Of a stretch of DNA of 64,000 bases, positions 44,005 to 54,508 are shown piece after piece; the stretch's first letter is position 1, and each line of letters begins with the position of its first letter. Under the pieces are notes generated by a model. The model saw only the letters and a list, made by a program, of their open reading frames with translations. It searched no databases and had not been told where the DNA came from. Origin of the DNA: Leishmania infantum JPCM5 (lineage: Eukaryota > Euglenozoa > Kinetoplastea > Trypanosomatida > Trypanosomatidae); assembly GCF_000002875.2 (NCBI RefSeq), contig NC_009398.2, positions 377,001-441,000 of the forward strand. Direction: 5' to 3'. The position numbers and the translations under genes were made by a program.

Positions 44005-45043
44005 CTGAGGAAGCAGTGAATAGGGTGAAAAGGACGTAAATCGTAGAGCAGGGGAGACAACAACGAAGCGAAACAGGCTGGACGTGTGCAACGGACTGAT
44101 ATGCAGCGTCCCTCTCCCCAAGCAGCAACAACAAAAAAAAAGATGAGAGCGAGCGCCGAGAGTACAGGAGAGAGGAGAAGGGAGTGGGACGTCGTACTCA
44201 GCCGGGCAAAGGTTGACCCGAGGAGGAAGCAGGCGTTGTGGGCGACAGGGGGATATGGGAGGTAACACTGTGCATCAGGAATGGATACGTGCCCGCTAGT
44301 GTCTGCTAGCGTACATTCACTCAGCGCTTCACTCGAAAACCGCCGTCGCCGGAGAGAAGAAGACCCTCCAAGTTGGGATTGATGGGCACTGTTCCTGTTT
44401 TACACGCGGCAAGCTGGTTGGGAGGGAGGGGTGGTGGGAAGAGATGGGCTGACCGATGCGAGAAGATTGTCAAAACATCTTTGTTTTGGTTCAAGAAAGC
44501 ACATCTGCTGGCACGTGTTAATGTCTTAATCGTGTTTCTTCCCTTCTGGAGGTGGAGCGGAGGCGACGGGGCCAGCGAGTGGAGCGACAAGAGGAGATGA
44601 AAAAGGGGGTGAGAGGGGCGAGAGGCGGGAGGGAGGGAGGGGGGCAGGAGACCCGTCGTCGCGCACGCGCACGCCGCTCTCGGCGCTCGAAAGAAACAAA
44701 GATAAGGGACGAAAAAAAAGCGTGCGCGTGAAACCAACAACAGCGATATATACACACACACATACATGCATACATATCTGTGTATACTCGTGCACACACA
44801 ACGGGAACAGCAACCAAGTGGGCCTTGACGGCGCTCATGCGACAGAGAAATGCGAGGCCGGTGTACCGCGAGATTCTACGCCCATTCGCGCGCACGCCTG
44901 TACACGCCAAACGCCAGGAAGCACGTGAACATCTTCTTAAAAAAAAAAGGCAGCGCAATCAGTGCCCAACGCGCACGCGCATAGGAGAAGAGAAAGCGTC
45001 AGGGATGACCTTTCCTTATTCTTTCTTTTCCAGCCGACGCACA
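43842..45043. other. Intergenic spacer, no gene seen
   Basis: This 1.2 kb spacer between the carrier gene and the antiporter contains a TA/TG run (43970-44004), A-rich and GA-rich stretches, and the carrier 3' UTR. No supported gene. Confidence 0.55.
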
Positions 45044-46174
45044 TCAAGCGTCTGCGGAATCCGTAAACATTACGAACACCGTGCGTATTGCAATGCTAGC
45101 GACGCTCACCATGAGCCGGAAGCGTAGCCCCGACCACAGCGCCGTCACCCCTTCTTCTCGCACAATCGTCCTGGCGCAGTCCATAACGCCGGCGTAGCGC
45201 CTCTCGTCCTTCTCGTCTGAAGCCGTCAGAACGAGGCGACGGCTCACCACCTCCAGCGGCTGCGTGAGTACGTCGGCCACAATCGCCAACCCGCGAGCCA
45301 CCGCGTACGGGTACGCCATCTGTACGCGCTCACTCAACATGACGGAGGCGATAAGGTACAGACCACGGTAAGTGCACACGGTCAGCGGCTCGACGGCGGC
45401 GCCGCGGTAGAACCCGCCCCAACCCTTGCGACGGTAGATTTGGCGAGCTGTCTCCGTGGCTGTTGTGTAGCGGTACGCCTCCTCCTGCAGCGGCGAGACC
45501 GGCTCAGCCTCCTCTGCATCTGCTCTTCCATTCGCACCGCTCTTCGCCGCCGCTGCCTCGCCGCCAGCGCAAACAGCACCGGTAGCACCACCGGCTGGAG
45601 CGACAATGTCAGCCATGTAGTTGGTCATGATAGTTTTGCGGATGGCATTGTACGGGGTGGCGACCCACACCGCCGCGCTCGTGGCCGCCATCGACAGCGC
45701 CACGATGACAGAGGTGCTCATCTGATCCGCCATGCGGGCCGGAATCAGCCGCTGCAGGCATGCAAACACCGCATTGGTGGCGAACGAGTCCACGAAGCCG
45801 CTCGGCAGCGTCAGCACCGCATCTGCCATGACACCGCGGAGAAAACCGCCAAGCCCCTCCTTGCGCCACAGGCGGCTGTACAGCTGTCCAACGCCATGGA
45901 AGCCACCAGCGGGCAGGCGGCCCTGGCGCACCAGTTCGCCCTCGACAGCGGTCAGCACCATCACGCGGTCAATCGGGGCCGCCATAGATCGCTGTAAAAG
46001 ATCAAAGACGGCGCGGATCAGCATGTCCAGCGCCATATCCGTAGCAGTCAGCTGCAACTCTTGACCGCCGCCGTACTGGCCATACGGGGTGTCGCTACCT
46101 GCTGTGCCCGTCTGAGAAGCCTGGTACTGCTGCTCCTGGTGGGCAGCTGGGGGAGAGGCGGCGTGGGCGGGCAT
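45044..46174 (-). CDS. Mitochondrial carrier family protein, ADP/ATP carrier-like
   Basis: A 376-aa member of the mitochondrial carrier family. Three carrier repeats can be traced by their signatures: APIDRVMVLTAVEGELVRQG (intact PxDxxx), TPYNAIRKTIMTNYM (Asp replaced) and QPLEVVSRRLVLTASD (Pro-Leu-Glu). G-x-x-x-F-x-R-G type matrix helices also occur (EGLGGFLRG, KGWGGFYRG, EGVTALWSG). The NYMAD stretch and overall spacing resemble ADP/ATP carriers, but the RRRMMM hallmark is replaced by RRLVLT, so nucleotide exchange is doubtful. Extra parts compared with the usual 300 residues are a 45-residue Gln/Ala-rich N-terminus and a Gly/Ala-rich insertion before repeat 3. T. brucei has ADP/ATP carrier-like MCP15/MCP16, which this pair may represent; that is recalled and not verified. 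The start is a true ATG after a pyrimidine tract and tttag. The paralogue lies directly upstream. Confidence 0.85.
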   Translation of the reverse strand: MPAHAASPPAAHQEQQYQASQTGTAGSDTPYGQYGGGQELQLTATDMALDMLIRAVFDLLQRSMAAPIDRVMVLTAVEGELVRQGRLPAGGFHGVGQLYSRLWRKEGLGGFLRGVMADAVLTLPSGFVDSFATNAVFACLQRLIPARMADQMSTSVIVALSMAATSAAVWVATPYNAIRKTIMTNYMADIVAPAGGATGAVCAGGEAAAAKSGANGRADAEEAEPVSPLQEEAYRYTTATETARQIYRRKGWGGFYRGAAVEPLTVCTYRGLYLIASVMLSERVQMAYPYAVARGLAIVADVLTQPLEVVSRRLVLTASDEKDERRYAGVMDCARTIVREEGVTALWSGLRFRLMVSVASIAIRTVFVMFTDSADA

Positions 46175-48291
46175 GCTTCCCGTGCGCTAAACTTCGCGAC
46201 ACGCGTGTTGTAATAGATATAAAGCAGAAAGAAAAGGAAAACAAAAGACTATGTGTGCTTGTGATGGGGAAGGGTGGTGGGGTGTTGGGCACCGCAAGAT
46301 TAGGTCCACCCAACTCGGTCTACCTCTCTCGCCTCGAGTGGGGGGTGTCCGCTGCGAAATGCGAAGGGAAAAAGAAACCAAAGTGAGGCAGTGAGGAATC
46401 AACTAGAAACGCTCGTTGTACGTCGAGAACGATATACGGTATACACAGAGAGGGGGGAGAGGCGCACGAGCGTGTGTACGTGGGTGGCGCTGGTGCTACG
46501 TAATGGTTCAAAGAAGGGGAAGAGCGGAGACAGCACCGGAGCAAGGGCAAGCAAAACAAAACGGAAAACTGTGCGGTGGCGGCTCGAGGCGAGGGCAGCG
46601 CTGCAGAACTGCAAAACGGCGAGACGCTTCGAGAGGACGGCAGGGAGAGAAGCAGCAACGTGAGTCGAGAGAGAGAGGGAAAGGGACTCGCGCAACAGAG
46701 ATTGTTGCTGGGCGGCACCGCACTGAACACGCAAAAAAAAAAGAGGGAAACGGGCACAAGCTGATGTACGGTTGCTTGAAGACGATCACGAAAGCCGAGC
46801 ACAGGGGAGCCGACACCGGGGGAGGAGGGGAAGAGGGGAGGAGAGAGATGGCGCGCACGGAGCAAACCACAGAAGGAGGAACAGGAAGAAATACAAAAAC
46901 AAAAGCGAGAGTCAAGAAAGTTTAGCCCTTTAAGTCTGTGAAGGATGCGTGCGAGGAAATGCGTATATCATACGGAGCGAAGAGGTGGACCGCGTGTGCC
47001 TGCGGAGGCGTGCAGAAGGCGGGGTGGGGGAGGGCGAGAAGGGGGAGGACGCAAAGAGGCCGAAGCGAAAGAGCGCCAGGCGGTCAACGCGCATAAAATG
47101 CGGCAGCCGACACGCGGCAGGCGTTTCCCTTTGCTCGGCTTTGGTTTGTTGCTTTTGATAAGTGAGGGCGCGGAGCTTGAGAGCGGAAGTGAGGGGCAGC
47201 TGCGCCAGTGCGCATGCGGGGCAAGACGGAGAGGGGTCGTGGTGGTGGTGGCGGTGGCGAGAGGAGGGAGGATGTCGGAAATGGAGGAGAGGTCTGAAAG
47301 ACGTGGGGTGCACTTGCACATTTGGGCGTGGCAATGCTCTCCTGCGCAAGTGTGGCATATGCCACGGAACGGGAGAAAGGCTGGAGCCTGAAAAGTGCGC
47401 GCCACCGTCGGTGCCTACGTGGGGAGGGGGAAGGAAAAAGGGAAGCCAGCGGCACACTTTATACGGCCGTTGCTCTTGCTTCACACGCTGTGCACCGGCG
47501 ATCAGCAAGCCGCTCCATCAGCTCCGCAGCGCTCTTGATAGGGATTTGTTTTCCTGCATGTGTTCTTGCTGGCCACTTATGCTGCCAGCCACCTCATCGC
47601 GGCATCTCAGGGCCCAGTGCCAACTCTTCGTGGGGATGCCAAAGGTCTGCCCCGCCTAGCCTGGGGTGCGACTGCGGGTTCTTGGTGTCAGCGGGCGGGT
47701 CTGGGCTAGCACTGTGCCGAAGGGACTTGCGATGATGATCAGGTTTGTGCGAGCTCACTACGATTCGTGTCGACGATTCAGCAAGCACGCGCTTGCACAT
47801 GCTGTCTTTCGGCTTTAGCTTCGATGTCGTGATGTCGAGCGTGATACAGGGCCCACCCTGCGCTGTATGCCGTGGCATTGCAGCGGGCTGAACGGCGCCA
47901 CACGGTGTTGGTTGGTCCGGTTCCTTGGCGTAGCCGTTGCGCAACCAAGGTAGACGAGTTGTGGTTGTGCGCGCGCATCTTTGTTGGCGTGTTCGCGATG
48001 GTACGGGCACGTTGAAGAGCAAGGAAAACCGTCACTTTCTCTGAGGAGGACGTGCAGCCCCCATCCCTGCCAATGCTGAAGCACCCCTGGTGGCGCCAGG
48101 GCCAGCACGTCAAGCCCGCCGTGCCGTGATTGAGCAAAGGGGAAGGGGGAGGGTAGAAGACTGAAGGGCAAGAAAGGTGGGAAGCCGGCCATCCAGCAGC
48201 AGCGCAGGCGCCCGCGCCAATCGTGGCACGTATTGCGCACATATTGGTGCTACAGCACCGCCCTTACTTCTTCCTTGGTCATCCCTCCTTT
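46175..48291. other. Intergenic spacer between the two carrier genes
   Basis: This 2.1 kb spacer has a left half that is low complexity and purine-rich on the plus strand, carrying the acceptor of the downstream carrier gene. The right half (about 47480-48240) is complex and possibly a diverged SIDER element. No gene is supported. Confidence 0.55.
47480..48240 (-). mobile_element. Possible diverged SIDER-type retroposon
   Basis: About 760 bp of complex, non-repetitive sequence sit in an otherwise simple-sequence spacer, in the presumed 3' UTR of the upstream carrier. Read on the minus strand, an early segment (CTTGACGTGCTGGCCCTGG followed by CGCCACCAGGG) partly resembles the ingi/L1Tc/SIDER 5' signature. 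It has no long ATG frame with protein character. Size and place fit a SIDER. It does not clearly align with the copy at 21281-21870, so the call is tentative, and it could instead be plain 3' UTR sequence. Confidence 0.3.
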
Positions 48292-49587
48292 CTACACCAC
48301 AGCACCTGAAAAGGATGGGGCGGTTGGGTAGCCCGCGAGGGTCTGTAGCAGCGGCACCACCGAGCTCGTGATCAAGCAGAGCTGCAACCCAGCGAGCAAG
48401 CCAGCGACGCCTTCTTGGCGCCATACCTGCACAGCGCAGTCCCATCCATTCGCATAGCGGCATCCGCGGCGCGCGGTCGGGGGGGTCTTGGTCTGGTCAT
48501 CGCCTCCGTTGCAGGCACTTTCCGCATCTGCGACGGGCAGCAACGCCATGCGCTGTCGAAGAACGACAAACGGACGCTGCAGCGCGTTGACAGATCCAGC
48601 AACCGCCAGCAGCACTCCCAAAGCAAAGAGGCGGTGCTGCCCAAGACGCACTAGCGTCAACGGCGCTGACGCTCCACCAGCGTTCGAGGTGCTCATCATC
48701 GCCCATCGCTGCATCCACCGCGACGCCGGCTTCACCACCGTCCACGCGAGTCCAAGTGACAAGGCGCGGCTGGCGAGATCGACGTCGAGTCCGTTCAAGA
48801 GAAGGCTACGAGCTCCCATCCGGTGAAGAACGCATCCCCACACCTCGGTGGCGCTCGTGTAGCGGTGCTGCCGTCGCCGCTGCTGTGCAGGCTGCGGGGA
48901 AGGTTCGCAGACAGGCAGGGACGTGTCCGCCATGTAGTTTACTCGTATTGTCGTCCGTACTGCGCGCAGCGGCCACGAGAGAAGACTCATGGCGAACGTG
49001 GGTGCCACTGTCCGCGACAGCCCGGCCCACCACAACGCCGCCGCACCACCAGCTCGGCTGCCTTGGCTGGGCAACAGCGAGCCAAGGCGATCCATAAGGC
49101 TGCGCATGGCTGCAAAAAGCAGCGCCTCCTCGACGAAGGACGCCAGCACAAAGCCGAACTCCGCTTGACCGCCACGCAAGAAGCCACATACGCCCTTCTC
49201 CTCCTTGTAGAGGTGACGCAGCCACCCAAAGGCACTGGCACGTGATGACCGCCGCGGCGGCGACTTGTCAGCAGTGACACGCACTTTCGATGAGCTGGCG
49301 CACGCCACGTCTTTGCGCAGCTCTCCCTCCACGGCTGCCAAGCAATCCAGTCGAAGCAGTGCAACCTTGACCACAAAGCTAGCTGCTGCCGTTGCTACCG
49401 AGTTGCCCAGCGCCACAAGCGCCGATGTGATGTCCTCCACCGTGACGCTGCTGCTCACCGGCACGCCCTCCTCCTCCAGAAAAGCGTTGATGCTTGACTC
49501 TGTCAGCCGACGGTGCTCTTCCTCATCGAAGTCGTCCTCCACATCGCCTCGTCGTCGCAAAGGGTAATCAGCCGCCGCTGCGGACAT
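48292..49587 (-). CDS. Divergent mitochondrial carrier-like protein, tandem paralogue
   Basis: A 431-aa protein with carrier traces. The closest match is to the downstream neighbour: AAVEGELRKD against TAVEGELVRQ, KGVCGFLRGG against EGLGGFLRGV, and the second repeat WPLRAVRTTIRVNYMAD against TPYNAIRKTIMTNYMAD. The third repeat has RPFVVLRQRMALL. All three PxDxxx signatures have lost the acidic residue, so the salt-bridge network of a working carrier is largely missing. The N-terminal 50 residues are acidic (DVEDDFDEEEHRRLTESSI). It may be a carrier turned to another role, or one with unusual transport. The start is the ATG at 49587; the stop is TAG at 48292. The pair probably arose by tandem duplication. 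Confidence 0.8.
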   Translation of the reverse strand: MSAAAADYPLRRRGDVEDDFDEEEHRRLTESSINAFLEEEGVPVSSSVTVEDITSALVALGNSVATAAASFVVKVALLRLDCLAAVEGELRKDVACASSSKVRVTADKSPPRRSSRASAFGWLRHLYKEEKGVCGFLRGGQAEFGFVLASFVEEALLFAAMRSLMDRLGSLLPSQGSRAGGAAALWWAGLSRTVAPTFAMSLLSWPLRAVRTTIRVNYMADTSLPVCEPSPQPAQQRRRQHRYTSATEVWGCVLHRMGARSLLLNGLDVDLASRALSLGLAWTVVKPASRWMQRWAMMSTSNAGGASAPLTLVRLGQHRLFALGVLLAVAGSVNALQRPFVVLRQRMALLPVADAESACNGGDDQTKTPPTARRGCRYANGWDCAVQVWRQEGVAGLLAGLQLCLITSSVVPLLQTLAGYPTAPSFSGAVV

Positions 49588-50001
49588 GTGGAGCTATGAG
49601 TGCGTGCACCTGGTGTTACTGTGTGATCCGTTGTGTGCCTGTTACAGCCACTCGCGTTTGTGTGCGTGCGCATCGTGTGCCCCCAACGTAGCACCGTGAG
49701 AAAGAGCACCATGAGAAAAAAAAAAGAAAGGGCGGGATGGAGATACGCAAAAGCATATCACCGGCACACAAAACGCAACTCGAGCCGCTGCCAGAGCTGC
49801 TAAAACTGCAGCATGCGTGAAGAAGCGTATCGGCATATGTGTGTGCGTGCAGCACTCCTCTTTTCCACAGCAGTCGAGCGTGCTTGGATGTGCGAGTGCA
49901 GCTGTCTCCACTGCCACTCCGCGTTGTTTCGTGCGCTCTCGCTCACATCTCCTGCTCTTTTTCTTCCCTACTTTTCAGCCTTTCGCCTCCTTACGAGAAG
50001 C
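49588..50001. other. Short intergenic spacer
   Basis: These 414 bp contain a T10-type pyrimidine tract on the minus strand (about 49716-49732), followed by a first AG near 49655, probably the acceptor for the carrier-like gene. The upstream part holds the 3' UTR of the 1047-aa gene. No gene. Confidence 0.6.
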
Positions 50002-53000
50002 TTAGTTGAGCCCTAGCAGCTCGTCGAGGAAGGCTTCAGTGTCGAGGACATGCTGGCGGGCACCGCCGCCCTCACCGTTCGACGGCAAAACCTCCCCAGC
50101 TGGAGAGGTGTCCTTTCCAGCACTCACGCCACTGTCGCAGCCGAGCCTCGACCTTCGCCCTTCGCCCCACAGCGCCAGCAGGGTTGCCCGCTCAGCGGGC
50201 GACAGAACGACTCCCCTCTCCTGGAGTATTCGCCTCACGTCCGAGTACAACTTTGGTGAATGCACCGCCGGCGCACACCGTAGAACAGTTTGAACTAGCA
50301 GAGAAACATCACCGCTTGCAAGTACCACACGAAGTGCGTCAGCCCAGCTGCCCACCCAGCGATCCGCTATGACGCCGCGAATAGTGCAGCGCCTCCGCGA
50401 CCAATCTAGTGGTACCGCTGTACCAGGGGTCACGGCTGCGTGTCGCGCATCCGTCGCCAGCGTGGAAGGCGCGGCAGGAGACGTGTCTGCTGCGGCTATG
50501 AGCAGCGCAGTGGCCACCTTTGCCGCGACCATGGCTGGTGACTGATAAGAAGTGGAAGACAAGGTGGCCACTGGGGAAGTTGCCTTGACTGACGTATGCA
50601 GCATCGCGTTCAACAGCTTGTACGTCATCATCTCTGTCGGATCCACAGCGTCGCCTACGCGGCACCGCCACGCGGCCCACAAGTCCAGAACGGCCCTGCT
50701 TTGTGATGGACAGTCACGCAGGGCGTACGCGACCTGCGACACCACGAAGCCATCGAGGTAGGCGTCCGGAGTCTCGTGGAAGCACGCCAGCGCCTCCGCC
50801 CAACGCCCGGCCGACGCGAGGAGGAAGAAAATGCGTCCAAGTGCGCGGCTCAGCGGCAGCAACGGCGGTGCAGGCCCTGGCGGCCGGGGGCCGATGTGCA
50901 ACAATTCGGACCTCGCCCCTGAAACGACAGCGATGTCGGATGGAGATGTACACGCCACGCGATGATGCGAATACTGTCGGGCAAAGTTCCACAGAGCCAA
51001 GGCACCCTGCCACGATGCGCCAGATGGCCGGGCCACCTCGCACGCGACGAGGCCCTTGCCAAGTCGGTGAAGAAACGAGAATTGATCCACCGGCAGGGGT
51101 GTGGACGTTGACGGGCGACAGCAAGAAGGGCCCTTCACCCCTTTGAGCACCAAGTCCTGTGTGTCTACGCTTGAGTTATCCGTGCCCTCCCTGCAAGGAA
51201 GACCTTCAGGAAAGCTGTGGTTCAAGCAGAGCCGCAATGCTGTGGTCCAGTCGCCTTGCGCCGTGGCATCGTCGATGCGCTGCAGCAGCCGCTTCAGTGA
51301 AACGCCAGCTGCGTCGTCCAGTGTCGTTGGCTGGTCCAGGCGGAAAGGGCGTGACTGTGCGGGTGGCGAACGCATAGCCAGCCGCAGAGCTTCCCAGATG
51401 CCACCAAGGCCCTCATTCTCCACAATCCGCTCATGCCACATGCGGAACGCTTCTAATGCGCCTCCACCGTCCTCTGGCACAGCGGAGCTGGAGTGGCCGC
51501 GAAGACGTTGTAAGTTACGCGCTGCATTGCGGAATATCGTCCGCAAGCGCATATGACCTTGTTCATCTGCTCTTTCACCATCATCTCTTCGGACGTCATC
51601 CGCCGTCGAGGAAGAGCCCAAGAGAATGGATTTGACGGCCTCGCTCATCGACGCGCACGCCGAAGGCGATAGCAGCGGTGGATGCTCCTGACTCCCTTCC
51701 CACCACGCCGCCGATGCGCTGCGACGACTGTTGCTGCTCATTTTCTTTTGCTTACCATCGCACACCGTGGTGAGCTCCTCCTTCAACAGACGCTGCCACT
51801 CGTCGGATGTGCTGTGCACATCACGGAGCGCTAGCAGAAGCAGCGCCACTGACTCTGTCATTGCACCCATATGCTGTCCCGCTCGAGTCGCAGAACTCCA
51901 GAACGCGAACTTCGTCAGCTCCTCAACCGCCCCTTCCAGGAACGAAACAAGACAGCGACGGTGGGCCTGTGACGGACTCTTGCGCGGGCCGGTGCACTCG
52001 TTGCAGCACCACAACCATTGCCAGAAAAGATGTCGCCATACGCGCAAGAGCGGCGCAGGGCTCTCCTTGCACATCTGCCCAATTTCGACCTCGCTTGGGG
52101 GAGTGGTGGCACTGCTGTTCATCATCTCAAAAAGAAGTAGCATGTCGCGCGTGCGCATCGTATCGCGCTCCACAACGTGTGTAAAAAGGGCGAGCAGCAG
52201 CGCCAACCGCGGCGATGACGGCGACGAGACAGCCTCCATGGTGCGCCGCCACACATGCCACGCAGCCGCGCCGTGGCCGCACCACAACAGCAGCCAAACA
52301 GACACCTCCTGCAGCGATACAAACATGAAAGGAATCACCGCGCAATCATCAGAGTCCTCAGCGGCTGCCAGCGCACTGGCTCTGCGGATATGCAAGCCAC
52401 TTTCGGACGAAGCTTGCCGTGACGCTTGCGCATGTTGGGTGGCGGTGGGGTCTTCTTGCTCGTAGCAGCGGAGCACTTCCAACGCTTCGCGCCACGCCCC
52501 GGTGCCAATGAGCTGGCACAGTCGCTGCTGCACTGGCGACATGGCAGAGTGCGCATCACTGGCACTGACGTGTGGCAGCGGTGAGGCGCATGGCGGCTCT
52601 GGACGCATACGAGCGGGGTCATTCGCAGCTAGTGCAGCATCGGCGCCGGATGCGCTGCGTGACGTGGCGGCCTCAATACACTCGGTGCTCGACTTTCCCG
52701 ACGTCGCGGCACCATGGCGTCGTCGCCGTCGGTGACTGAAACGGCCCTGCGCTCTCCACAAGCTTGACTCCACTGGTGCGACGAACTGTGTTACCACGTG
52801 TGCATCGATACTATGTACACCACTGTGCGAGGTGGCAGGCATTCGGCCTGAATCGCTCTCGCTGTCAGTACTCCAGTGACCTGCGAGGGCCGGTGGTGAC
52901 GGCGATGCGGCAGGTGGTGGCAGAGACGACAGCCACCGCCTCGGGGTGCGCAGTGCCATGGTGACGACATCTTTCTTTTGCATGCCACTGCGCTGGAGCA

Positions 53001-53145
53001 CAAACACCTTTGTCTGTGAAGACGGCAGAAGGAGCCGCCGAAATTGCAGCGCGCTACCCATGCAACGGCGGCTGATGCTCTGTGCACTGCGAAGACGGTC
53101 GGACGTTCCACCAAAGAAAAAGCACGTTGCCCGTGAGCTTCTCAT
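50002..53145 (-). CDS. Helical-repeat protein, possibly PPR-like, 1047 aa, unknown function
   Basis: No family is recognised with certainty. Several segments share the pattern G-x-W-x-x-A-L: GAWREALEVLRCYEQED (from 216), GDWTTALRLCLNHSF (from 631) and GRWAEALACFHETPDAYLDG (from 780). This pattern is common in the PPR and other helical-repeat proteins of trypanosomatid mitochondria. The intervening sequence is Ser/Arg-rich. The N-terminus (MRSSRATCFFFGG, then basic residues) could be a presequence. The C-terminus ends DTEAFLDELLGLN, a pattern seen in several mitochondrial RNA-processing factors. The first in-frame ATG is at 53145, only 7 nt from a good acceptor (cctgctgtgcag, G at 53153). Alternative starts are 53061 (MGSALQFRRLLL) and a later MALRTPRRWLSSL. 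The upstream frame lacks ATG. Confidence 0.75.
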   Translation of the reverse strand: MRSSRATCFFFGGTSDRLRSAQSISRRCMGSALQFRRLLLPSSQTKVFVLQRSGMQKKDVVTMALRTPRRWLSSLPPPAASPSPPALAGHWSTDSESDSGRMPATSHSGVHSIDAHVVTQFVAPVESSLWRAQGRFSHRRRRRHGAATSGKSSTECIEAATSRSASGADAALAANDPARMRPEPPCASPLPHVSASDAHSAMSPVQQRLCQLIGTGAWREALEVLRCYEQEDPTATQHAQASRQASSESGLHIRRASALAAAEDSDDCAVIPFMFVSLQEVSVWLLLWCGHGAAAWHVWRRTMEAVSSPSSPRLALLLALFTHVVERDTMRTRDMLLLFEMMNSSATTPPSEVEIGQMCKESPAPLLRVWRHLFWQWLWCCNECTGPRKSPSQAHRRCLVSFLEGAVEELTKFAFWSSATRAGQHMGAMTESVALLLLALRDVHSTSDEWQRLLKEELTTVCDGKQKKMSSNSRRSASAAWWEGSQEHPPLLSPSACASMSEAVKSILLGSSSTADDVRRDDGERADEQGHMRLRTIFRNAARNLQRLRGHSSSAVPEDGGGALEAFRMWHERIVENEGLGGIWEALRLAMRSPPAQSRPFRLDQPTTLDDAAGVSLKRLLQRIDDATAQGDWTTALRLCLNHSFPEGLPCREGTDNSSVDTQDLVLKGVKGPSCCRPSTSTPLPVDQFSFLHRLGKGLVACEVARPSGASWQGALALWNFARQYSHHRVACTSPSDIAVVSGARSELLHIGPRPPGPAPPLLPLSRALGRIFFLLASAGRWAEALACFHETPDAYLDGFVVSQVAYALRDCPSQSRAVLDLWAAWRCRVGDAVDPTEMMTYKLLNAMLHTSVKATSPVATLSSTSYQSPAMVAAKVATALLIAAADTSPAAPSTLATDARHAAVTPGTAVPLDWSRRRCTIRGVIADRWVGSWADALRVVLASGDVSLLVQTVLRCAPAVHSPKLYSDVRRILQERGVVLSPAERATLLALWGEGRRSRLGCDSGVSAGKDTSPAGEVLPSNGEGGGARQHVLDTEAFLDELLGLN

Positions 53146-54508
53146 GGCACCACTGCACAGCAGGAAGAACAGAACATGCGATACTGTGCGGAGGGGGCCT
53201 CCTCCAACAAGCGCCACTCGTGTACGTTTGGGTACAGCGAACCTCGTGCGATTGCGTGTACGCCCGTGCAATGGAGACGCTGCAAGGGGAAGGGTGTAAT
53301 GCGCCGACTATCACGCGGGACGCAGACGTGTGAAGGCGCACGCCAAGCACAGATGCGCCAGAAAAAGTAGGAAAGGAAAAGGAACAAGACACAGAGAGAC
53401 ACGCTAGTGAAGGGCGTAATCAGATGGAGCAGGTGAAAGCCAGCATGTGCTAGTGGTGCGTGTAGAGGGAGGGCGGGGAGGGGGGTTGTACCACAAAAGG
53501 AGATGCCCCAGCATATTCTGTGTCCCGTTAGCTGGAGAGAGGGAGGTGGCACACGGTGGAAACGTTGTGTTCATCACCGGGTGCCAGCGAACACACCCAC
53601 ACATCCACAGACACACACACACAGAGAGACGCAGCAGCCCCCCTCCACCTCCCCCGAAAAAAGGGGGAGGGGAGGTAGTCTACATGCGCGCAAAGGGGCA
53701 CGAGAAAAATACACGCACACACCTGTCTATCAGCCCGCTCTTGCTATCCCTTGCGTGTGTGTGTGTGTGTGTGTGTTGAGAGGTGTCGTTCACCTTGGAA
53801 GCGACGCGCACGAAAGCATTGCCTTTTCTTTGCCAGATTTCTATTCGTTCACGCCGCCGCAGGCTAAGCAGCGCAGGTACACAACGATGGCGCCATCGTC
53901 ACCAGGGAAACGGGGAGGGAGGCGCTGGCAAAGGCCGAAAAACACATGAGCGCCACAGCAGCAGAAGCTGACAGTACAAGGAGCGCAGCAGAACCGACAG
54001 AAAACACAGAGAGAACTATGATACATGTGAAAAGATGGATAGAGGGAGAAACGAGAACACGCACACACACACACACACACAACCCCCCTCGAACACCAGC
54101 GCACAGGCAGGCAGACGTCTACACCATACAGAGTGGGGTACAATGGACATCAGCACTGCGCATTCGCGCGTGCTTGTGTTTTGGGTGTGTCTGTGGGCGC
54201 GTCGGCTGCCAGACTCGAGGGAAACATCGAGGAAGACCCAAAACAGCAGCAGCACAAGGGAAAAGAGGCAAACACAAGGAACGAGTGCGAGCACAAACAC
54301 CCACGCGCGAGCACCCGTGGCGTGGCGCGATCCGCCTCCCGAGGAGAGGGAAAGGAGGGGGCGCCGGTTTGAATCAGTGTCCCGCAAGACAATGCATCTG
54401 CATAAACCTCCCACGTCGGCCAACTCCCACGAGCAAATCACCTAACCTGTCCATGTCCCTCCCCCTCGCCCTTTCCCTTCTGTTATGCACTGGCTTCGTC
54501 CCGTCATC
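53146..54508. other. Intergenic spacer, no gene seen
   Basis: This 1.36 kb spacer lies between the CFAP96-like gene and the 1047-aa gene, with TG/CA runs (53753-53776, 54060-54080). It holds the CFAP96-like 3' UTR. Open frames are low complexity. Confidence 0.55.

Noticed and set aside
47778..48242. 154-aa minus-strand open frame in the carrier spacer
   Set aside because: It overlaps the possible SIDER block and other equally long frames, and the peptide has no hydrophobic core or motif.
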